From Bacteroidales bacterium (GTDB taxonomy: Bacteria; Bacteroidota; Bacteroidia; Bacteroidales; UBA7960), in contig PWJC01000041.1 in assembly GCA_003560165.1 (NCBI GenBank), positions 1 to 44,126 of the forward strand: DNA of 44,126 nt, read 5' to 3'. Shown piece by piece: positions 39,404 through 44,126 of the stretch. Under the pieces are notes generated by a model, which worked only from the letters and a program-made list of their open reading frames with translations, did not search any database and was not told the origin of the DNA. Numbering within the stretch: position 1 is the stretch's first letter; each line of letters begins with the position of its first letter. The position numbers were made by a program, and so were the translations under genes.

Positions 39404-41167
39404 CTACGGGCGCAGATAAGGAAGGTCTTTGTTTTTGCCCTTTTCCTTCCATTCGCGGGGCACTACCTCCCAGTTGTCCATGCTTTCGGGCACCACCTCG
39501 CCCATTTCCCTGAAATATCCGATCATTTCCGATCGCAGGTCATTTTCGGTGGTGGCCACGATGCGTTCTGACAATGCCTCACGTGCAATGCCGGCACCTT
39601 CGGTCAAATGGCCACCGCCCCCCGAACCCCGGTACGAATTGATCGCCACCCTGTAGGTGGCAGCGGGATCGAAAACCTCTCCATCCTGCATTTCAAGTAT
39701 ACTGACCCTTGATCCCACCGGCCGGCTCACGTCAACCTGGTAACGGATGCCTGCGGCCGAGTCGAAGTTAAAGGCAGGATTGCGAAATGCATGCCGCCCA
39801 CGGCGGTCGGAGGGCACCCTCCCCCTTTGGTCGCGGTGAAGATTGAGCAGGTGATCGCCTTCGTGCGACATTTCATTAAACCACAGTCCATAGGAATACT
39901 CCAGGTAATCGGTTATCTCCTGTCCGGATAGTTCCATGGTGTAGAGGTAATTTTCGTATTCGTACAAACGGAAGAGATCGCGCATCCGCAGGGGACCTGC
40001 GGGGATGGTTTCGTCGAAAGCCAGAGGGGCTGTAAAGGAGATATCGGCAGCGGTGAGCCTGAGCTGGATCTCGTGAACCAGGTCGGTAAACGGAGCGCTG
40101 CCAAAAAGGGCTTCGATCGAGTGCATGGGCCGGGTGATCTGTCCGATGGTTTCATTGGAAAAGGCAATGATCTCCTGCACATCTTTCTCGAAGGTGTTGA
40201 TAAAGGTATGGCTTGGCACCACCTTGGCGGTCGGCACCATCTCTCCCCTGACATCTTCCAGGACAAAATCCCGCCTGCCCAGCCGGGTAAAACTCAGTTC
40301 GGCCACTGCCAGGTTTTCGGCAAAATGCCCGGCACCCAGCAACAGCACCTCCCCTCCTTCCTGATTGATCACGGTGTGCACACGCTGCCGGTGGTCGTGG
40401 GCTGTAAATATCAGGTCAAAGCCGGGAACCGTCCTGGCCACGTGACCCGATGCATTCTCCAGGGGAAACTCCGAGGGATCGGGATACAGTGGCCCCATCC
40501 CGCTATGGAACAAACCGATCAGGGCATCGGGCTGTTCATTTTCCAGGATATAGGGTACCCAGTAACTGGCAGCCTCTGCCATATCCTGAAAGACCATGCC
40601 CTCCCAAAGGTGGGGGGGAAGCCAATTGGGAACGCCTGTTGTGGTAAGCCCAAGCACGGCGATGCGTACCCGCTGCCGGGTAATGATGGTATAGGGCTTG
40701 AAATAGGGCTCCCCGGTTTCACTATCGAGTACATTGGCAGCCAGCCATGGAAAATCGAATTCCTCCACAAGGCGGTTGTATACCTGGGGGCCGGCCTCGA
40801 TATCGTGGTTCCCGATGGTGGCTGCATCGTATTTCATCAGGTTCATCACCCTGGCGAAGAGGTTTTTGTCACTTTCCTGCACAAAATTGGCATAATAGGC
40901 TGCAGGAGTCCCCTGCAGGAGATCGCCGTTGTCCAGCAGGATGAGGTTGTTGCCCTGCCTGGTCCTGACGGCCTCCATCAGGTAATGTACGTTGGCCATG
41001 GAGGTAGCGGCAGGCCGGTCGTTCAGGAAGTCGTAAGGGAAAAGCCGGGCATGCACATCGCCCGTAACAGCCACCTGTATCTTGATCTCCCTGGCAAAAC
41101 CGGGCTGGGAAAGTGTGAAACCAAAGGCAAACAATGCGATCAGTGTAATCCGGTGCAGGGTCTTCAT
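39404..41167 (-). CDS. Metallophosphatase / 5'-nucleotidase (UshA-like), exported
   Basis: VAVTGDVHARLFPYDF, NLILLDNGDLLQGTPAAYY, ATIGNHDIEAG, C-terminal 5'-nucleotidase domain. Confidence 0.92.
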   Translation of the reverse strand: MKTLHRITLIALFAFGFTLSQPGFAREIKIQVAVTGDVHARLFPYDFLNDRPAATSMANVHYLMEAVRTRQGNNLILLDNGDLLQGTPAAYYANFVQESDKNLFARVMNLMKYDAATIGNHDIEAGPQVYNRLVEEFDFPWLAANVLDSETGEPYFKPYTIITRQRVRIAVLGLTTTGVPNWLPPHLWEGMVFQDMAEAASYWVPYILENEQPDALIGLFHSGMGPLYPDPSEFPLENASGHVARTVPGFDLIFTAHDHRQRVHTVINQEGGEVLLLGAGHFAENLAVAELSFTRLGRRDFVLEDVRGEMVPTAKVVPSHTFINTFEKDVQEIIAFSNETIGQITRPMHSIEALFGSAPFTDLVHEIQLRLTAADISFTAPLAFDETIPAGPLRMRDLFRLYEYENYLYTMELSGQEITDYLEYSYGLWFNEMSHEGDHLLNLHRDQRGRVPSDRRGRHAFRNPAFNFDSAAGIRYQVDVSRPVGSRVSILEMQDGEVFDPAATYRVAINSYRGSGGGGHLTEGAGIAREALSERIVATTENDLRSEMIGYFREMGEVVPESMDNWEVVPREWKEKGKNKDLPYLRP

Positions 41168-41217
41168 ATAGGTGGGATAGAATAATGAAAATAACGTTTG
41201 TTTATTCCTCTATAAAG

Positions 41218-41245
41218 CAAAGGCACCCTGAACAAGGTGCCTTTG
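41218..41245 (-). terminator. Terminator-like hairpin downstream of sigma factor paralog 2
   Basis: CAAAGGCACC-CTGAACAA-GGTGCCTTTG (+ strand), perfect 10-bp stem. Confidence 0.65.
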
Positions 41246-41262
41246 TTCAATGCGATGCCCGC

Positions 41263-42129
41263 TTACTGCCCCAGGTAGGCTTTCAGCAATTTGCTCCTGG
41301 AGGTGTGTTTCAGGCGGCGGATCGCCTTTTCCTTGATCTGCCTCACCCGCTCGCGGGTCAGGTCGAACTTGGCACCGATTTCATCCAGGGTGAGCCCGTG
41401 GTTCATGCCAATGCCAAAATAGAGGTTGATTACATCCCTTTCCTTCTCGGTAAGGGTAGCCAGTGAACGCTGTATCTCCCTGGCCAGGGACTCATGGATC
41501 AGACTGGAGTCTGCGTTGGGAGAGTCCTGGTTGATATATACATCGAGCAGGCTGGCGTCTTCGCCCTGCACAAGGGGGGCGTCGACCGAAACATGGTGGG
41601 TGGATATCCGGAAAGATTCGGTAATCTTGTCTTCGTGCACATCCAGGGCTTCTGCAAGCTCTTCGGCCGAAGGCGGACGTTCGTATTTCTGTTCGAGCCT
41701 GGAGGCCTCTTTTTTAATCTTGTTCAGTGAACCCACCTGGTTCAGTGGCAATCGCACAATGCGCGACTGCTCTGCCAGGGCCTGAAGGATGGACTGGCGT
41801 ATCCACCACACCGCATAGGATATGAACTTGAACCCCCTGGTTTCGTCGAAACGCTTGGCAGCCTTTATCAGTCCGAGGTTCCCTTCGTTGATCAGGTCGG
41901 GCAGGCTAAGCCCCTGGTTCTGGTATTGTTTTGCTACCGAAACCACAAACCTCAGGTTGGCCTTGGTCAGTTTCTCCAGGGCCACCTGGTCTCCCTGTTT
42001 GATCCGCTGGGCCAGAAGCACTTCTTCTTCGGCTGAAATCAAAGGAACTTTTCCAATCTCCTGCAAATATTTGTCCAATGACGCGGTATCGCGATTGGTG
42101 ATGGATTTGGAAATTTTTAGTTGTCGCAT
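41263..42129 (-). CDS. rpoD: RNA polymerase sigma factor RpoD (primary-type, paralog 2)
   Basis: [43 protein letters not shown] ... [32 protein letters not shown]; start at 42129. Confidence 0.95.
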   Translation of the reverse strand: MRQLKISKSITNRDTASLDKYLQEIGKVPLISAEEEVLLAQRIKQGDQVALEKLTKANLRFVVSVAKQYQNQGLSLPDLINEGNLGLIKAAKRFDETRGFKFISYAVWWIRQSILQALAEQSRIVRLPLNQVGSLNKIKKEASRLEQKYERPPSAEELAEALDVHEDKITESFRISTHHVSVDAPLVQGEDASLLDVYINQDSPNADSSLIHESLAREIQRSLATLTEKERDVINLYFGIGMNHGLTLDEIGAKFDLTRERVRQIKEKAIRRLKHTSRSKLLKAYLGQ

Positions 42130-42195
42130 ATATTCTGATAGGGTTTTGATAATTAGGGCTGTCGGAGCCAATTGCGCCCCATCGTGAAAAGCCCC

Positions 42196-42227
42196 CAAAA
42201 GTACAAATAAATTTGTTAAAAAGCAAT
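42196..42227 (-). promoter_or_regulatory. Bacteroidetes-type promoter for rpoD
   Basis: Minus strand ATTG - N20 - TACTTTTG. Confidence 0.6.
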
Positions 42228-42233
42228 ACCGGT

Positions 42234-43715
42234 TTAATCAAGCCCGATACCGTAATATCCACGCCTGCCATCGGGATAGACACCTTCCAGCAGCACCCCT
42301 CCGCTTTGTCCGGCCAGGATCTGTTCGATGTCGCGGGGTGAATGCACTTGCTGACCGCCAACATGGGTGATGACAAACCCGCGCCTGACGCCTGCCGAAC
42401 TCAGGGCACCACGGCTGACGGAGACAACCCTCACCCCGTGGGTGATATTCAGCCTCTCCAGTTCCTCTTCGGTCAGGCTTTCAAAACGGGCTCCCAGGAT
42501 TTCGGTCACGTGGGTCCGCCCGGGGCTTACACTGCCCACTTCTCCATAAATATTCTTCAACACGGCCGTTGTTTCCTTTCTCTCCCCATTGCGGTAATAG
42601 CTGATCTCTATCTCGTCGCCCGGACGTTTGCGGCCAACGGTCTCAATCAGTTCGGCCGGGTTCCTGATGGTTGCCTGATCGATGCCGGTGATCACATCGC
42701 CGGATATCAGACCGGCTTCGGCAGCGGCGCTGTTCTCATGCACCCTTTCGACAAAGGCTCCCCGGTTAACTCCCATGCCCTTTTCTTCGGCCCGCCGCCC
42801 GGTCATCTCGGTTATTTCGACGCCCAGAAGGCCCCGCTGCACTTCTCCGAATTCCAGCAGGTCTTCCATGACCTTTTGGGCAATATTCGAAGGGACTGCG
42901 AAGGAGTAGCCCGCAAAAGTGCCTGTGGTGGAGGCAATGGCCGTGTTGATCCCCACCAGCTCACCGTGGGTGTTCACCAGGGCACCGCCGCTGTTCCCAC
43001 GGTTTACGGCCGCGTCGGTCTGTATAAAGGATTCGATGGCCATGTCCTCGGTCAGTATATTGATATTCCGGCCCTTGGCACTGACAATGCCTGCCGTGAC
43101 CGTCGAAGCAAGGTTGAAGGGATTGCCAACGGCAAGGACCCATTCACCCACCAGCAGGGCATCTGAGTCGCCAAATTCGATATAGGGGAGCCCTTCTTCC
43201 CTGATACGCAACAGGGCAAGATCGGTGGTGGGATCATTGCCCACGACCTCGGCTTCATAGGTGCGGTTGTCGTTCAGGGTCACCTCAATCAGGCTGGCAT
43301 TGGCCACCACATGATGGTTGGTGATGATGTAGCCGTCGTGGCTGACAATCACCCCGCTGCCTGTGCCGACAGCCGGCCGTTGCGGGGCAGGGGTGCGGCC
43401 GCGGGGCCCGAAAAAGAAATCAAAGAGATCGCGTTCGCCGAAAATATCCTGAGGCGGACGACCCAGGGCTTTGAATTCACTGCGAATATGCACCACCGTA
43501 TTCACCGTCATCTCAGCCACCACAGTAAAATCAGGCAAAGTCGCAGGCAATGATTTCAGGTGTCCGACCAGGGAGGCGGGTACAGCTTCGGACCGGTGGG
43601 GTATGGTTACCGATACCCCGCGATCAACATCTTGTGTAAACAGGAAATGGTTCATCCCCACAGTGACCATTCCTCCCAAAACGGCAGCCAGGAACAAATG
43701 CAGAAATTTCTTCAT
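42234..43715 (-). CDS. HtrA/DegP-type periplasmic serine protease with two PDZ domains
   Basis: [59 protein letters not shown] motifs. Confidence 0.96.
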   Translation of the reverse strand: MKKFLHLFLAAVLGGMVTVGMNHFLFTQDVDRGVSVTIPHRSEAVPASLVGHLKSLPATLPDFTVVAEMTVNTVVHIRSEFKALGRPPQDIFGERDLFDFFFGPRGRTPAPQRPAVGTGSGVIVSHDGYIITNHHVVANASLIEVTLNDNRTYEAEVVGNDPTTDLALLRIREEGLPYIEFGDSDALLVGEWVLAVGNPFNLASTVTAGIVSAKGRNINILTEDMAIESFIQTDAAVNRGNSGGALVNTHGELVGINTAIASTTGTFAGYSFAVPSNIAQKVMEDLLEFGEVQRGLLGVEITEMTGRRAEEKGMGVNRGAFVERVHENSAAAEAGLISGDVITGIDQATIRNPAELIETVGRKRPGDEIEISYYRNGERKETTAVLKNIYGEVGSVSPGRTHVTEILGARFESLTEEELERLNITHGVRVVSVSRGALSSAGVRRGFVITHVGGQQVHSPRDIEQILAGQSGGVLLEGVYPDGRRGYYGIGLD

Positions 43716-43888
43716 AACAAGGGTCGTTTTTTTAAAAAAACAATAGAATACGGGTAATTGTTGTAAACTACAAAAAAAAACACGTCAATTTGTCATCCGT
43801 CTAAATAACCTATTTTTCTGATCAATAAGTATGCCCTGCTCCATAGAAAAGTCTTAATAAAATTTAAAAATGGACAAAAGGTATACAA

Positions 43889-44126
43889 TGTATGAAATGT
43901 TCATTCGCGTCTTCTCGCAGGTAGTGCGACATTTACAACCCGGAGAAATCCCAACAGGTTTAATAGTTTAATGGTTTAATAGTTTAATTTTCAGCTATTA
44001 AACCGTTCAACTTTTCAACTTTTCAACTTTTCAACTTTTCAACTTTTCAACTTTTCAACTTTTCAACTTTTCAACTTTTCAACTTTCTTCTTCCTACCTA
44101 CTACCTACTACCTACTACTTACTATC
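43889..44126 (-). repeat. Composite intergenic repeat, copy 2 (truncated by window end)
   Basis: On minus strand: GTAGTAR 7-mers, GGAAGAAGAAAG junction, 10 units of GTTGAAAA (44005-44083), GGTTTAATAGCTGAAAATTAAACT + ATTAAACY units (43957-44004), head CTGTTGGGATTTCTCCGGGTTGTAAATGTCGCACTACCTGCGAGAAGACGCGAA. Confidence 0.95.

Overview
This 44 kb window looks chromosomal and Bacteroidetes-like (TAnnTTTG promoter motifs, DUF5606, DUF5916/CBM9 outer-membrane protein, Bacteroidetes-type RpoD). It carries mostly housekeeping genes: a secreted tricorn/S41 protease, a TamB-Omp85(TamA-like) pair, SUI1, ferritin, an Rrf2 regulator next to a ferredoxin-Hcp-BFD-like nitrosative-stress module, DUF5916 protein, serine hydrolase, nitroreductase, rpsO-pnp-sigma70-rpe, MFS transporter, PsiE-like protein, pyrG, yidC, purB, an MsbA-like ABC exporter, DUF5606, pyrD, a retropepsin-like/PDZ protein, 5'-nucleotidase, a second RpoD-type sigma factor and an HtrA/DegP protease. 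I saw no rRNA, tRNA, CRISPR array or transposase. The least explained structure is a composite intergenic repeat present three times (about 12362-12760 +, 16231-16420 -, 43889-44126 - and cut by the window end). Each copy has the same order: 7-mer arrays, an 8-mer array, an AT-rich 8-mer hairpin block, and a conserved roughly 70 bp head containing TCGCA-N5-TGCGA. In all three copies the head points at the start codon of a gene. Two copies face inward around the ferredoxin-Hcp module. All calls come from reading the sequence and ORF translations; no database searches were run.
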